From: Hanamia caeni
Lineage (GTDB): Bacteria > Bacteroidota > Bacteroidia > Chitinophagales > Chitinophagaceae
Length of the DNA: 64,000 nucleotides
Direction of reading: 5' to 3'
Assembly (NCBI RefSeq): GCF_003721595.1
Contig: NZ_RJJR01000009.1
Span: forward strand, 211,586 to 275,585
A model generated the notes under the pieces. That model did not search any database and was not told where the DNA came from. It saw only the letters and a list, made by a program, of their open reading frames with translations. Below are positions 9,214 through 19,626 of this stretch, one piece after another (within the stretch, counting starts at the first letter, position 1; each line of letters opens with the position of its first letter). Position numbers and translations under genes: made by a program.

Positions 9214-10527
9214 TTATTTCGCCTGTAACTTTTGCATTAACCACGCGGTAGATTTTGATGCTTCTTCAGCAGTAAGCCAGTGCCCGGATTCTTTGGTTAT
9301 CACGGTCTCCTTAGGTGCATGGATGTTATTATAGGCGGCATAAATACTTGTTGGCGGACAAACTTCATCGTTAAATCCCCAGCCATAAATTCCCGGAATA
9401 TTAATAAGCTTTGCAAAATTAGCAACATCATAATAGGCCGACACTTTTATTTTTTCTTTAGACCCCATTGATTTAATATTATCCGGACTAAACATGTGTG
9501 GCCAGCCGCCGGCACGCCCATGTAAATAACCTGTTACATCGCTCAGAGCAAAATAAAAAGCCGCTATATATTTAATGCGATGATCAAGCGCTGCAGTAAC
9601 AATGGACAACGCCCCACCCTGGCTTCCTCCATAAACCGCAATACGGCTTGTATCAACTTCCGGTAGAGACGCCAGCAAATCAACTGCGCGTAAACAACCC
9701 AGATACACGCGGTTGTAATAGTATGTATCCCGGTTATCAAGATTTTGAAAATAATAATTATAAAGGGGCCCAAAAGCAAGATCATAGTAAAATTGGTTTG
9801 GCTGTGTGACAGTAACTCCATGAATGCCGATTTCAAAAGTTATAATTCCTTTATGTGCCAGCGCTGTATCACCATAATACGGCCTTGCACCGGCGCCGGG
9901 TACTTTTAATAAAGCAGGATATTGACCTGGTTTTCTGGGTACACATAAAATACCGTAGATTCTTGAGCCGCTGCGATTATTTTGGACAGATACTTCATAA
10001 ACATTGATAAGAGAATCACAACGTTCCGGCAACAAAATCATTTTCCTGTCTAATGGAATTTTGAGTTGTTCTTTCCTGGCATCAGCCCAGAATGTTAAAA
10101 AATCATCAGGGGTTTTTGCAAAGGCTTTTATATTTTCAGGAGAAAACGCAGCTGTAGCAAGTGCACGATATTTTTTCCCATCAATTGTTGCCGTTACCAC
10201 ACAGCGCAAAAAGCCTGGCTCCAATAAAGTGCCACCGTTTATGATTTTTTTATTATTCGTTGTCGAAAAATTCTCAACAATAGACGGTTTCATTTTTTCC
10301 TTCCCAATTTCCAAATGCAGTGGAACATTTTTTATCAATTGTCCTTTTTGAAAAACTTCAATCGAGAAGATAGCTTTTTCGCCAACCTTATATTTCCAAT
10401 CGGAATGATTTAAAGTTACTTTGATTGAAACGGCATCCTGGTTGGTTTGAGCAATTCCACGATGTATCGTCCCTGCTAAAAGCAGGAAAGAGAAGCCAAA
10501 CAACAGCTTTTTATAATTTTTCAACAT
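9214..10527 (-). CDS. CE7-type acetyl esterase with N-terminal beta domain
   Basis: This 437-residue exported protein has a signal peptide ending near GIAQ. Residues about 30-135 look like a beta-sandwich domain. The rest is an alpha/beta hydrolase of the acetyl xylan esterase (AXE1, CE7) type. The nucleophile elbow GGSQGG gives Ser about 302, and ESGHW near the C-terminus supplies the His. RIYGILCVPRKPGQYPALL and PGAGAR form the oxyanion side. It would remove O-acetyl groups from glycans or oligosaccharides. It follows the GH97 gene by 40 bp in the same operon-like series, which suggests that the target polysaccharide is acetylated. Another carboxylic ester or peptide substrate cannot be excluded. 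Confidence 0.85.
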   Translation of the reverse strand: MLKNYKKLLFGFSFLLLAGTIHRGIAQTNQDAVSIKVTLNHSDWKYKVGEKAIFSIEVFQKGQLIKNVPLHLEIGKEKMKPSIVENFSTTNNKKIINGGTLLEPGFLRCVVTATIDGKKYRALATAAFSPENIKAFAKTPDDFLTFWADARKEQLKIPLDRKMILLPERCDSLINVYEVSVQNNRSGSRIYGILCVPRKPGQYPALLKVPGAGARPYYGDTALAHKGIITFEIGIHGVTVTQPNQFYYDLAFGPLYNYYFQNLDNRDTYYYNRVYLGCLRAVDLLASLPEVDTSRIAVYGGSQGGALSIVTAALDHRIKYIAAFYFALSDVTGYLHGRAGGWPHMFSPDNIKSMGSKEKIKVSAYYDVANFAKLINIPGIYGWGFNDEVCPPTSIYAAYNNIHAPKETVITKESGHWLTAEEASKSTAWLMQKLQAK

Positions 10528-10567
10528 GACCTTAATTTACTCTTATAAACCGATTAAGGAAAAATAT

Positions 10568-12445
10568 TTACAAAGGAAAAATATGAATGGCAACGCCATT
10601 TCTGGCAGAAATATTTAATGAAATCTTCGAATGATCATCAATCGTCATGGTTCGCATCTTAACCTTTGTAGTAGTATTCATCGTGCTATCATCTGTATAA
10701 ATTACTGCCTTATATTTTTTCCCCTTATCTAAAAAATTACAGTTCCAATTTACCTTCCTGGGCGCAGTGCCGTTCAGTGATCCTAAAAACCAGTTATCTC
10801 CGCTTCTTCTTACGATGGTTGCAAAGCCTTCCATATCGCCTTCCAGCACCTTGGTTTCATCCCAAACTGTTGGCAATTGATTAAACCAGGCAAGTTCAGG
10901 AACTTCCTGTATTTCACCTTCCTTACCTGTTTTTACGGAATCAGGAACCGGTTTATCATACCAATATAAAAATTGTAACGGGCTGTAAATGCAAACTGCT
11001 TTAGCCATTTGTGCCACATGCGAACCCATTTTATCAACCCGGTTGGTAAAATAGCAATTGGTGTTATCAGCAGCGCCGGCAATACACCGGGTAAACAAAG
11101 TGGTAATAGTATGTTCTGTAAACGGACTTTCCTCATCGCCTCTTATTCCTTCCTGGGTTAATAGATTGGGATAGGTACGTGAATAACCTGTAGGGCGATA
11201 CTCATCATGAATATCCACTACCATTTTGTACTTAGCTGCTTTCCTGACTGCCTCATGCAGCCAGTTTGTCCAGTACTGGGAACCGACCTGCACAAAGCCG
11301 AATTTCAATCCTTTTATTCCCCAGGATTGATAAAGCGGAAGCAACGTATCTAACTGCCTTTCAAGCGCCCGGCGATTTACATACAGTATCACACCCACAT
11401 TATTTTTTTTCCCGTAAGCGATTACTTTTTTAAGATCCAAAGGCCCCTTCGATCTGGCAGGATCTACTGAAACCCTTGTGGCATCCGAAGTATCGCTGTC
11501 TTCCTTCCCGTACCAACCCGCATCAAAACTGATGTAACGGATACCGTGAGACGCAGCAAAATCAATACAATTGATAGCGCCGTCGGTAGTCAGAGTGGAT
11601 TCACGTAATACTTTTCCCGGCTGTATCCAACTAGTATTGGAAATTTGATTGGGTTCATTCAAATTCAGTACTAAATAATTTTTTTGTAAAAGATCGGCGG
11701 GGCTTTTCCCTGCCAAAATATATCTCCAGGGGGAGCTGAGCGAATCAATTCCTTTCACTTTACCATATAGCCGCGTGATGAGATTATTATTACCGCCACT
11801 TGCAAACTTCATTCTTGCAAAATTGACTAAAGCAGCCTCACCTAAGGCTACAAAAAGATGTTCATTCAGTCTCACTGTTAATGGCCGCTCAACAACTCCT
11901 TTTATATCATTTATTTTTGTTTCAATAATGGGAGACTGTGCAAAAGAACTGGCCCATGCCGTTTCATTATCCCTAAATTTAAATTGGGATAATTCATTAT
12001 CGACAACGATTGTTTTATTTTTTTGAAATATTTTGTATTGAAAAGCAAATCCTTCGTTGTAAGCGCGGCAGATAATCTTCAATTGAGAATTCTGGTCAGA
12101 GGATTTAAATTGAAAGGATACTTCGTTGTATCTGTCAGGTATATTTTTTCGCTCGCCATATACTGTTTGCCAGGAAGATGAAATTGTTTTTCTTTTTACC
12201 TCTGTCAAAGAAAAATTTGCTGAATTCAATGCTTCCATATCAAACGCAATCATCCCCTTTTTTAATGCCTGCTGGCGCCCAATAAAAAGAGTGTATGAAA
12301 CCAGGGACTGGATGCTGCTGCCGTAAGAAAATGTAGCTTTTATGTTCTTATCCGGGCTGGACAAGGTTATCTTTTGCGAAAAGCCTTGTACTGCAATGAG
12401 TACAAGGCTTATTAACATTGTTATTTTTATTTTTTTGAATGACAT
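10568..12445 (-). CDS. GH97 family alpha-glycosidase
   Basis: This 625-residue secreted protein has a signal peptide ending near GFSQ. It has the GH97 layout: an N-terminal beta domain (about 25-265), a catalytic barrel (about 270-540, with YISFDAGWYG and KGLKFGFVQ) and a small C-terminal beta domain. The segment VDIHDEYRPTG (about 409-419) has Asp residues where retaining GH97 members place their nucleophile. This makes an alpha-galactosidase-like activity more likely than a SusB-like inverting alpha-glucosidase, although I could not align it. Its ATG overlaps the SusD stop in TAATG, so the two are translationally coupled. Together with the GH27 gene it gives the locus two candidate alpha-galactosidases. 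Confidence 0.88.
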   Translation of the reverse strand: MSFKKIKITMLISLVLIAVQGFSQKITLSSPDKNIKATFSYGSSIQSLVSYTLFIGRQQALKKGMIAFDMEALNSANFSLTEVKRKTISSSWQTVYGERKNIPDRYNEVSFQFKSSDQNSQLKIICRAYNEGFAFQYKIFQKNKTIVVDNELSQFKFRDNETAWASSFAQSPIIETKINDIKGVVERPLTVRLNEHLFVALGEAALVNFARMKFASGGNNNLITRLYGKVKGIDSLSSPWRYILAGKSPADLLQKNYLVLNLNEPNQISNTSWIQPGKVLRESTLTTDGAINCIDFAASHGIRYISFDAGWYGKEDSDTSDATRVSVDPARSKGPLDLKKVIAYGKKNNVGVILYVNRRALERQLDTLLPLYQSWGIKGLKFGFVQVGSQYWTNWLHEAVRKAAKYKMVVDIHDEYRPTGYSRTYPNLLTQEGIRGDEESPFTEHTITTLFTRCIAGAADNTNCYFTNRVDKMGSHVAQMAKAVCIYSPLQFLYWYDKPVPDSVKTGKEGEIQEVPELAWFNQLPTVWDETKVLEGDMEGFATIVRRSGDNWFLGSLNGTAPRKVNWNCNFLDKGKKYKAVIYTDDSTMNTTTKVKMRTMTIDDHSKISLNISARNGVAIHIFPL

Positions 12446-14187
12446 TAGTAATCCGGGTTTTGTGGAAATTCTGCCTGATTATTAGCATCGATAACCGCCT
12501 GTGGAATGGGCATCAGATTGTTTTTGGGCATCACCGTTTGCTGTGATTCAATTTGGCCAAATCGTTTCGTTCTGTCGTAAAGCAATCCTAAGCGGCAAAG
12601 TGTAAGCGTATGTAATTCCTCACCAAATAACTCACGAATTCTCTCATCAAGAATATAGTCAATATTAACTTCATCCGGAGTGACAGGCGTAGCGCCCGCG
12701 CGCGCCCTGACTGTATTAATATCAGCAGCAGCGCTCATATTATCACCGGCTTTCATATAGGCTTCGGCACGGACAAGATAGGTTTCAGCTAAGCGGATTG
12801 CATAAGACCCTTGAGCAAAGCCATTACTTGGATCGCCGTTATAATGCCAGTCAGACCCCATTTTCATTACTCTCGGGAAAACTCTTTCCATGGTATCCTG
12901 CCGTGAGGTAAGCCATTCCTTTTTTATAGGATCGCCCGGTTTTAAAGAAACAACGACCTTGGAACCATCAAAAAGAGTGACGTTTGTTTTATAGGTTGTA
13001 TCATAATTGGGCACTTCCACGCCATTAATTATTGGATCGGGTGCATAAAAAACCCTTTGAATATTTACAGGCGAATTGCGCATATCATTGCTGTCTGCAG
13101 CATTCCAAAGATAATAAGTAAAGTAATTGGTGGGCCTTACCATGCTTATCCCCCGACCTGTCCAATCGCGGGCAGGCCCTGAATAGCCAAATTTTTCCAA
13201 TGCCCAGAAACTCGGCCAGAAAGCACGTTCCTGGTCAGTTCTTGTGGGGAGGGTTGTATTTAATCCACCTGTAAGAAATTTATCTATTTGCATCACCCAT
13301 ATAGCTTCCTTATTTCCACTTTGATAATTATAATTTGATTGGGATGATGGGCTTCGCATTTGAAACATATCCCAGAATACATTTTTACCAGGTACATCTT
13401 TGCGCCATCCAAAACGCTCAGTCATTAAGTGATAGTCGCCATCAGTTCCATCTATCACCCTGCTAGCGGCCTCAATGGCTTTTGTATACAGGGAAGAATT
13501 TTTAGTTTCATCGCCAAGAGCTATATACATTTCGGCCAGGTAATGATCGGCGGCAGCTTTTACCAATCTTCCCGGTTCTGAAGTAGTCGTGGGTAAGTTG
13601 GCAGAAGCAAATTCCAGGTCTTTTATACAAAAATCATACACCTCAGCCCTTGTATTTCTTGTAAAAGCTAAGTTGGGTGTAGTAGCGGGTTTATCAATAA
13701 TAGGAACTCCTCCAAACATATAAGACAAATAGCGGTAACCATAGGCTCTGAACAGACGTGCCTCAGCCTGCACAGCAAGTTTTTGTTCATCAGTCAGGCT
13801 TACAGCCGGATTTTCAGATTGCGCCAGGATATTATTGGCATTATAAATTATCTGGAAATGGCGGGTGAAAACATCATTAAATATTCCTCTTGTGGGATTG
13901 ATTAACGACCAATCCGTAAAGGCGGCACCCGCAGGAACAGGTACGAAAATATTATCTGTTCCTGAGCCAAAATGAAAAAAATCATCTCCATTATCCCTGT
14001 TGTTATAATCAAGGCGCACCTGGCGATAAAGCTCATTTAAACCGGTTTTAAATTGTGCATAGTTAAGAAATGCGTTGTCGATCGTTAAGAAATCACCGGG
14101 AGTCTCTTTCAAAAATTCATCATCCTTGTTACACCCTGCAAATACAACAAGAAATAAAAACAGGGCTGCGTATGTTAATCTTTTCAT
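12445..14187 (-). CDS. SusD/RagB-family glycan-binding lipoprotein
   Basis: This 580-residue outer-membrane lipoprotein (lipobox VFAGC) is the surface glycan-binding partner of the SusC transporter directly upstream. SusD features seen are the N-terminal helices with NNILAQSENPAV and AEARLFRAYGYRYLSYMFGGVPII, which carry the TPR-like scaffold, and the C-terminal RLAETYLVRAEAYMKAGD and INTVRARAGATPV segment typical of the SusD/RagB C-terminal domain. It starts 48 bp after the SusC stop and its own stop overlaps the GH97 start. It would deliver oligosaccharides to SusC. The ligand cannot be told from sequence. Confidence 0.96.
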   Translation of the reverse strand: MKRLTYAALFLFLVVFAGCNKDDEFLKETPGDFLTIDNAFLNYAQFKTGLNELYRQVRLDYNNRDNGDDFFHFGSGTDNIFVPVPAGAAFTDWSLINPTRGIFNDVFTRHFQIIYNANNILAQSENPAVSLTDEQKLAVQAEARLFRAYGYRYLSYMFGGVPIIDKPATTPNLAFTRNTRAEVYDFCIKDLEFASANLPTTTSEPGRLVKAAADHYLAEMYIALGDETKNSSLYTKAIEAASRVIDGTDGDYHLMTERFGWRKDVPGKNVFWDMFQMRSPSSQSNYNYQSGNKEAIWVMQIDKFLTGGLNTTLPTRTDQERAFWPSFWALEKFGYSGPARDWTGRGISMVRPTNYFTYYLWNAADSNDMRNSPVNIQRVFYAPDPIINGVEVPNYDTTYKTNVTLFDGSKVVVSLKPGDPIKKEWLTSRQDTMERVFPRVMKMGSDWHYNGDPSNGFAQGSYAIRLAETYLVRAEAYMKAGDNMSAAADINTVRARAGATPVTPDEVNIDYILDERIRELFGEELHTLTLCRLGLLYDRTKRFGQIESQQTVMPKNNLMPIPQAVIDANNQAEFPQNPDY

Positions 14188-14235
14188 GATTTTACTATTA
14201 ATATTTTTTCAAAAAAGCTTTGACAAACAAATTGG

Positions 14236-17200
14236 TTAAAAAGAAACGTCTAATCCAAAAGTGACTGTTTTCATTACAGGAAAGCCGTTTACTGAGGCAA
14301 AGGTCGTTGCGGTCTCAGGATCTAAACCTTCCCACTTTGTCCATGTCAGGAGGTTTTTACCGGCAACATATACTTTCAGATTTTTTACAGGGGTGTTGGC
14401 CAATAATTTATTATCAAGTTGATACGATAAGATAACATCCTGCAGGCGGATAAAACTATGACCTTGCGAAAACTTATAGCCATAAGTATTGCTATAGTTG
14501 GGACGCGGAGTTATATTGGATGGATGATCCGGCATCCAGTATGGCTTGTCGAGCCAGTTGGCAACTGTTGCAAAAAGCGTGTTAGGGTTCTGCGCAAACT
14601 GGTTACTTGCCAGGTAATAATTGTCTTTTCCACCACCCTGTATGGTACTGAACATAAAGTAGAGTTCCAGGTTTTTGTAAGAAATAGTATTGGAAAAAGA
14701 CAATGAATAATTGGGTTTGGTGTATCCAATAATTGAACGGTCGTCAGGATCAATTTTTCCATTGTTGTTTAGATCCTTCAATTTTACATCGCCGGGCCTT
14801 CCACCATATTGCCTGATGAAGGCAGTGTCTTCTGTTTGAATGATTCCATCGAAGGTGTAATCATAAATAGCACCTAATGATTTGCCAATAAAATAGCCAT
14901 TTGCAATATCATCATCTTCTCTTCCATCTTTGTTACCGTCCAGGCCATAAATAGTAATGATTTTATTTCTGTTTTTCCAGAAATACAATCCTGATGACCA
15001 TTTAAAATCCTTGGTTTGTATGTTGTTAGTGTTTATTTGAATCTCTAATCCTGAGTTATGATTTTTCCCCAGGTTATCATCAACTGTTGTAAAACCATTC
15101 ATTATTGGAATCGCCCTTCTGATAAGCAGGTCGGTGGTGTTCGAATTATAATAATCAATATTACCACTCACTACATCTTTAAAAATTGAGAAGTCCATTC
15201 CCAAATTAAAGGAAGTTGTCGTTTCCCATTTCAGGTTTTTATTGGCAAGCCGGTTTACATAAGCCGTGTTGACGGAATTGGTACCAAATAAATAATTAGA
15301 AGTTGCTATGCTGGGGAACGTAGCATAAGCGCCTACAGTTGGGTTGCCATTCTCACCATAAGAGGCTCTCAGTTTAAGAAAATTTACAAATGGCAGATTG
15401 TCTCTTACAAATGATTCTCCGCTGGCAGTCCAGGCAGCAGCAAGCGCCCGAAAGGTACCGTATTGATTGCCTGTGGCAAAACCGGAATAACCATCTTTGC
15501 GAATAGACGCTGATAAATGATAACGTTGCTTATAAACATAATTTACTCTTGCCATGTAAGCTAATTGATCCAATTGGTTGAGGCTCGTACTAACTGATCT
15601 TTTAGTGGGGTCGCCCAGTTCCAGGCTGTTCACTCCCAATACAGTGGTTCCTGCCTGTGAAAAATCTTTTGCAGATAAACTCATGCTACGGTTCTTCACC
15701 TCCTGCCTTTCGGCCAGCAGCGTAACATCGAAAGAATGATTGTTAAAGATTTGATTGTAGTTAACAATATGACTCAAATACCAGTCTGTTCTTTGAGAAT
15801 TGTTCCGGTATCCGTTGGCATCTACCAGGAATTTGGTTTGATCCTGCAAGTCAGTCAATTTCAAAGTGTTAACGAATGTTTTTTCATCATTGAATTGAGA
15901 GCCGTGCCCCTCCCATCGATTCAATGCATAAGTGGCAGTATAAGACAATCCATCTACCCAGGGAATATCAAAGCGAAGAAAATTAGTGGAACGGTAATTC
16001 TGATTGCGGTCTTCATCATAAGTTAAGGTTCTCCAAAAGGGGCTGAATGTGGTGGTGGAACTTTGCGGATATCGTTCATACCAGTTTTCAAAACCCGGAA
16101 ATGTGGAATGTACATAAGAGTAAGGTCCCATGATCGTACCTTTTTCCAAATCTGCTGAAACACCATCTGCATTTTTATTGGCTACAGAAAGCGTTATTCC
16201 ATATTTCATCCAACTGGTGATTTTTGCCTCCAGTTTTGCGAGGAAAGTAAACTTTTTAAACTGGTCATTATACACGATCCCCTTTTGGTTCATATAATCT
16301 CCCGATACATAATAATTTACACCTTCCGAACCGCCTGAAACACTCATCTGGTAATCCTGGAAAGGAGCCGGACTTGTTACCTCATTCCACCAGTTAACCG
16401 TATGACCGGCATTATAAGCTTCTAATTCTTTTGGATTTAATAACCTGTCAATTTCAAGGTCAGAGGGCGAAGCTCCATTCATTTTTTGAACATCGGTTCT
16501 GAACTGGATAAATTGCGGGCCATCTCTCATATCTGGCTTGCGGGTGTAAGTCTGAATCCCTGAGGTAGCCCTGAAATTAATCAGTGGCTTACCAGCTTTG
16601 CCCCGTTTAGTGGTAATAAGAATTACACCATTGGCTGATCTCGATCCATATACTGCTGCAGAGCTTGCATCTTTTAAAACATCTACACTGGCAATGTCAC
16701 TTGGATTGATTTCGTTAAAACTGCCGGTGTAGATTACTCCATCTAAAACTATTAATGGTGATTTCTCAGCCCTGATTGAATTCTGACCGCGAATTTCAAA
16801 ACTCGGATTGCCCCCCGCGTTGGTAGTTACTCCGATGTTCAGACCGGGCAATCTGCCTTTTAATGCATCCAACACATTCACATTAGGAAGGAGTGCTACA
16901 GGTGAGTTTTCTAATTTGATAGAAGCAACAGCCCCTGTCAAATCCTTTTTCTTACTGGTGCCGTATCCAATTACTACTACATTATTAAGCGATTGAACCA
17001 CTGCATTAAGTTCAACAGTAATGTCTGGGGCTTCAGTTACTGTCACCACAGATTCTGCATAGCCAACTGATTGAATTTTCAGTTGGTCACCCACATTAGC
17101 CTTTATAGAAAATTCACCATTTTCATCTGATACAGTGCCTGCCTGTTTACCGACCACAGTAATTGTAGCCCCTACCAGGTTAGCCTGAGTTTTACTATCC

Positions 17201-17376
17201 AGCACTTTGCCGTGCACTGTAATTTGCTGTGCAAATGCCTGGCAACAAAAGACCATTAAACAAAAAGCAAATAATGATATTTTTTTTATTATCGCTTTTG
17301 GTGGCTCTTTTTTACAGTTCTCAGAAGTGGAGATTGGTTTTACAAAACCAAGATTTGGCGTAAAATAATTTTTCAT
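14236..17376 (-). CDS. SusC/RagA-family TonB-dependent transporter
   Basis: This 1046-residue outer-membrane protein imports glycan fragments using TonB energy. The domains run in order: an unusually long N-terminal leader of about 30 residues before the hydrophobic signal core ending in QAFAQ, a carboxypeptidase-regulatory-like beta domain (about 51-130), a TonB-box region with the SusC-typical VVVIGYGT, a plug domain (about 140-260, with PLIVLDGVIY and SAAVYGSRSANGVILITTK), and a 22-strand barrel ending in the expected aromatic TFGLDVSF. It heads the SusC-SusD-GH97 series. A 207-bp spacer before it contains TACATTTG on the minus strand (17492-17499), a possible -7 element without a clear upstream partner. 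Confidence 0.97.
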   Translation of the reverse strand: MKNYFTPNLGFVKPISTSENCKKEPPKAIIKKISLFAFCLMVFCCQAFAQQITVHGKVLDSKTQANLVGATITVVGKQAGTVSDENGEFSIKANVGDQLKIQSVGYAESVVTVTEAPDITVELNAVVQSLNNVVVIGYGTSKKKDLTGAVASIKLENSPVALLPNVNVLDALKGRLPGLNIGVTTNAGGNPSFEIRGQNSIRAEKSPLIVLDGVIYTGSFNEINPSDIASVDVLKDASSAAVYGSRSANGVILITTKRGKAGKPLINFRATSGIQTYTRKPDMRDGPQFIQFRTDVQKMNGASPSDLEIDRLLNPKELEAYNAGHTVNWWNEVTSPAPFQDYQMSVSGGSEGVNYYVSGDYMNQKGIVYNDQFKKFTFLAKLEAKITSWMKYGITLSVANKNADGVSADLEKGTIMGPYSYVHSTFPGFENWYERYPQSSTTTFSPFWRTLTYDEDRNQNYRSTNFLRFDIPWVDGLSYTATYALNRWEGHGSQFNDEKTFVNTLKLTDLQDQTKFLVDANGYRNNSQRTDWYLSHIVNYNQIFNNHSFDVTLLAERQEVKNRSMSLSAKDFSQAGTTVLGVNSLELGDPTKRSVSTSLNQLDQLAYMARVNYVYKQRYHLSASIRKDGYSGFATGNQYGTFRALAAAWTASGESFVRDNLPFVNFLKLRASYGENGNPTVGAYATFPSIATSNYLFGTNSVNTAYVNRLANKNLKWETTTSFNLGMDFSIFKDVVSGNIDYYNSNTTDLLIRRAIPIMNGFTTVDDNLGKNHNSGLEIQINTNNIQTKDFKWSSGLYFWKNRNKIITIYGLDGNKDGREDDDIANGYFIGKSLGAIYDYTFDGIIQTEDTAFIRQYGGRPGDVKLKDLNNNGKIDPDDRSIIGYTKPNYSLSFSNTISYKNLELYFMFSTIQGGGKDNYYLASNQFAQNPNTLFATVANWLDKPYWMPDHPSNITPRPNYSNTYGYKFSQGHSFIRLQDVILSYQLDNKLLANTPVKNLKVYVAGKNLLTWTKWEGLDPETATTFASVNGFPVMKTVTFGLDVSF

Positions 17377-17583
17377 ATTTAATTTAGTTTAAAGGGCAGA
17401 AATTTTTGGTTATAAGGATAGACAATGAACTTATTTGAATCATTTTTTTAATAGATTTTGAATAAAAAGAAAAGAAGATGTATTCCGGATTCAAATGTAT
17501 TCTGATTGCGGATAAGAAAGAATAGGCGATTTAACTGTATGGATGGACATTCTTATGATTTGCAGGACGCTTATTGAATTGTG

Positions 17584-19584
17584 CTAACGAATTTTTAATG
17601 TAGTTCCATCCGGTGGCAAAGCAACAGAAAAAATTCTTTTGTTTATGGTAATTGAAAAGGCTCCGCCGGTATGACTGGGGTCGCTGGCATAAATTCCGCC
17701 ATCTGATACCAGGATAAGGCAGGGTTTATTTACAGAAATAAAAAAGGTAGATAGTCTTGTTTTTGCTGCTTTATAAAATGCGGCCATTACCGTTTTCTTA
17801 TCAAACCATACAGCCTGGCAAATACTGTCATTGCGCAAAATTTTCCATGATGGATTCTTTGCAATCACTTCTGCCTGTTGTGGCGTGGAAGCAAATGCTA
17901 CCACATAACCTGAAGCGGTATTAGCGGGTGAATGAATAATCAATGGCATGAAAATTTTATCCTTTACTATCTCAGAGCTTTCTGATTTATTTATTTCAGA
18001 CCAGCTAGCGGTTTTATTTTTTAATTGTATTTCGATGCTGTCTTTTTCCAGGGGGATATATACAAATTGGTTTTGATAAACCCAATCAATATGGTCATAG
18101 TTATGTAGCCCTTCCTGTAAAATATTGCCCACCCTGTTCAACGTTACATCACCTTGCCAGCGGCATTGGTCAAGTACAGTAAAAGCACTTTTAGTCAGGT
18201 TTTTTGTTTTTATTCCTGCAATTAAAGCCACGGTAATATCTTTATAAGAAGCCCAAAACTTTTTTGCCCTTAAGGTTTGATCATCTTTTTTCAATGAATA
18301 ATCCATTACTGCAAGGCCACAGTTATTATCGCTTACATTTCCTACAAATTTTTGCCGTTGGATTTTATTTTTTATATCACCGCTGAAATTGGTAATCCCC
18401 GGAAGCTTCTCCCAATCCCAAAAGGGCATCAGGTCGTAGTATTCATTGCCATTACTGATAAAATAACCATCGCCGCTGTTTAATAAATCGCCTTTCAGAT
18501 TTTCTTCATTAATGGATTCCGTCAATAAAGTGCGTATGGAATTTGTTTTCAGAAAAAAACTAAAATCCTTTTGTTGATAGGCAGTAAAATCAGAATAAGG
18601 AAAATAGCGATATCCTTGTAACCATGCTTTTCCCTCCTGAACTGCCAGCATATTTTTAAAAGCGTTAATGCTATCCGGCTGCAACTGGTAAAGAAGCGGA
18701 ATAATATTCCTGATATCAGCACTATGTAAGGCATGTAAACGGCTGGCGGCTCTGTCAATCGTGCCGGGAACGGTATTAATACCTCTTGCCATCCATTGCC
18801 ATCCCTTTAATGCAAAATCAGTAAGCACCTGTATTTTTGCAGGAGGAAATGCAAGCCACAATCCGCGCAACTCCCATGCAAGACGAACATTGTCTAAGAG
18901 AAAAGCGCCGCCATAATGATACATCTGCAACCGGCTGCCATGCTGATGAAAGCTATAATCCGGCTGAACACCTTCTTTGGTAGTAATTTTAATTACCGAC
19001 AATATCGTATCGCGGCATTGCTGCATCAAAGCAAAATTGTGGGTTAAAGCGCCATAATGCAAACCCAAATCTGCACTCCAAACCAGGTTGGCACCCGTGC
19101 CTGCTAACTTGTACTGGGCCAGCACTTCAAGCGATTGGTTTAATTGTTCGAATGATAAGCTGTCTTTCATCAGCACAATAATATCCCTCATTATTTGTGG
19201 AATACCAATTTCATTAAACCACCAGTTTTTACTTTTATAACGATTGCTATTCCAGTGGTCAAGTGCAAGTGAAATAGTTCTTTTAATTTTTTCAGAATGA
19301 TAAGCCGTAGAATTTTCTTTTGACCAGGCCATTGCCAAAGAACGTATTCTTCGCAGGTGATCAGCTACCTGCCAGTAGCCAGGCTGATTATTTTCGTAAT
19401 TAATATCACTCCACATTCCTTCTTCATTTACAGGAGGAATATTTTCAAAATGCGTCAGCGATGTATCTGTTAAGAGTAAATAGATTTTATACCGGTTCAA
19501 CATAGAATCAATATCCTGCTGGCTTTGAGCATAACCAATTATTGATATGAAAGCTAAGCTAATGCAGCATGCTAATTTTTTCAT
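17584..19584 (-). CDS. PL8-family polysaccharide lyase
   Basis: This 666-residue protein has a signal peptide ending near GYAQ. It matches family PL8 (hyaluronan, chondroitin or xanthan lyases), which cleave uronic-acid-containing chains by beta-elimination. The N-terminal alpha/alpha toroid contains NWWFNEIGIPQIMRDI. The catalytic set is visible: Asn 166 in GTGANLVWSADLG, His 215 in SFHQHG, Tyr 224 nine residues later, and Arg 278 and 282 in DRAASR. The spacing of His and Tyr equals that of the pneumococcal hyaluronate lyase. The C-terminal half is the beta-sandwich domain. With GH88 two genes upstream, it would supply the unsaturated uronate ends that GH88 removes. The substrate is not determined. 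Confidence 0.92.
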   Translation of the reverse strand: MKKLACCISLAFISIIGYAQSQQDIDSMLNRYKIYLLLTDTSLTHFENIPPVNEEGMWSDINYENNQPGYWQVADHLRRIRSLAMAWSKENSTAYHSEKIKRTISLALDHWNSNRYKSKNWWFNEIGIPQIMRDIIVLMKDSLSFEQLNQSLEVLAQYKLAGTGANLVWSADLGLHYGALTHNFALMQQCRDTILSVIKITTKEGVQPDYSFHQHGSRLQMYHYGGAFLLDNVRLAWELRGLWLAFPPAKIQVLTDFALKGWQWMARGINTVPGTIDRAASRLHALHSADIRNIIPLLYQLQPDSINAFKNMLAVQEGKAWLQGYRYFPYSDFTAYQQKDFSFFLKTNSIRTLLTESINEENLKGDLLNSGDGYFISNGNEYYDLMPFWDWEKLPGITNFSGDIKNKIQRQKFVGNVSDNNCGLAVMDYSLKKDDQTLRAKKFWASYKDITVALIAGIKTKNLTKSAFTVLDQCRWQGDVTLNRVGNILQEGLHNYDHIDWVYQNQFVYIPLEKDSIEIQLKNKTASWSEINKSESSEIVKDKIFMPLIIHSPANTASGYVVAFASTPQQAEVIAKNPSWKILRNDSICQAVWFDKKTVMAAFYKAAKTRLSTFFISVNKPCLILVSDGGIYASDPSHTGGAFSITINKRIFSVALPPDGTTLKIR

Positions 19585-19626
19585 AGATTTTCCCGTTGAT
19601 AAGAAATTATAAGTTTTTAATTTCGT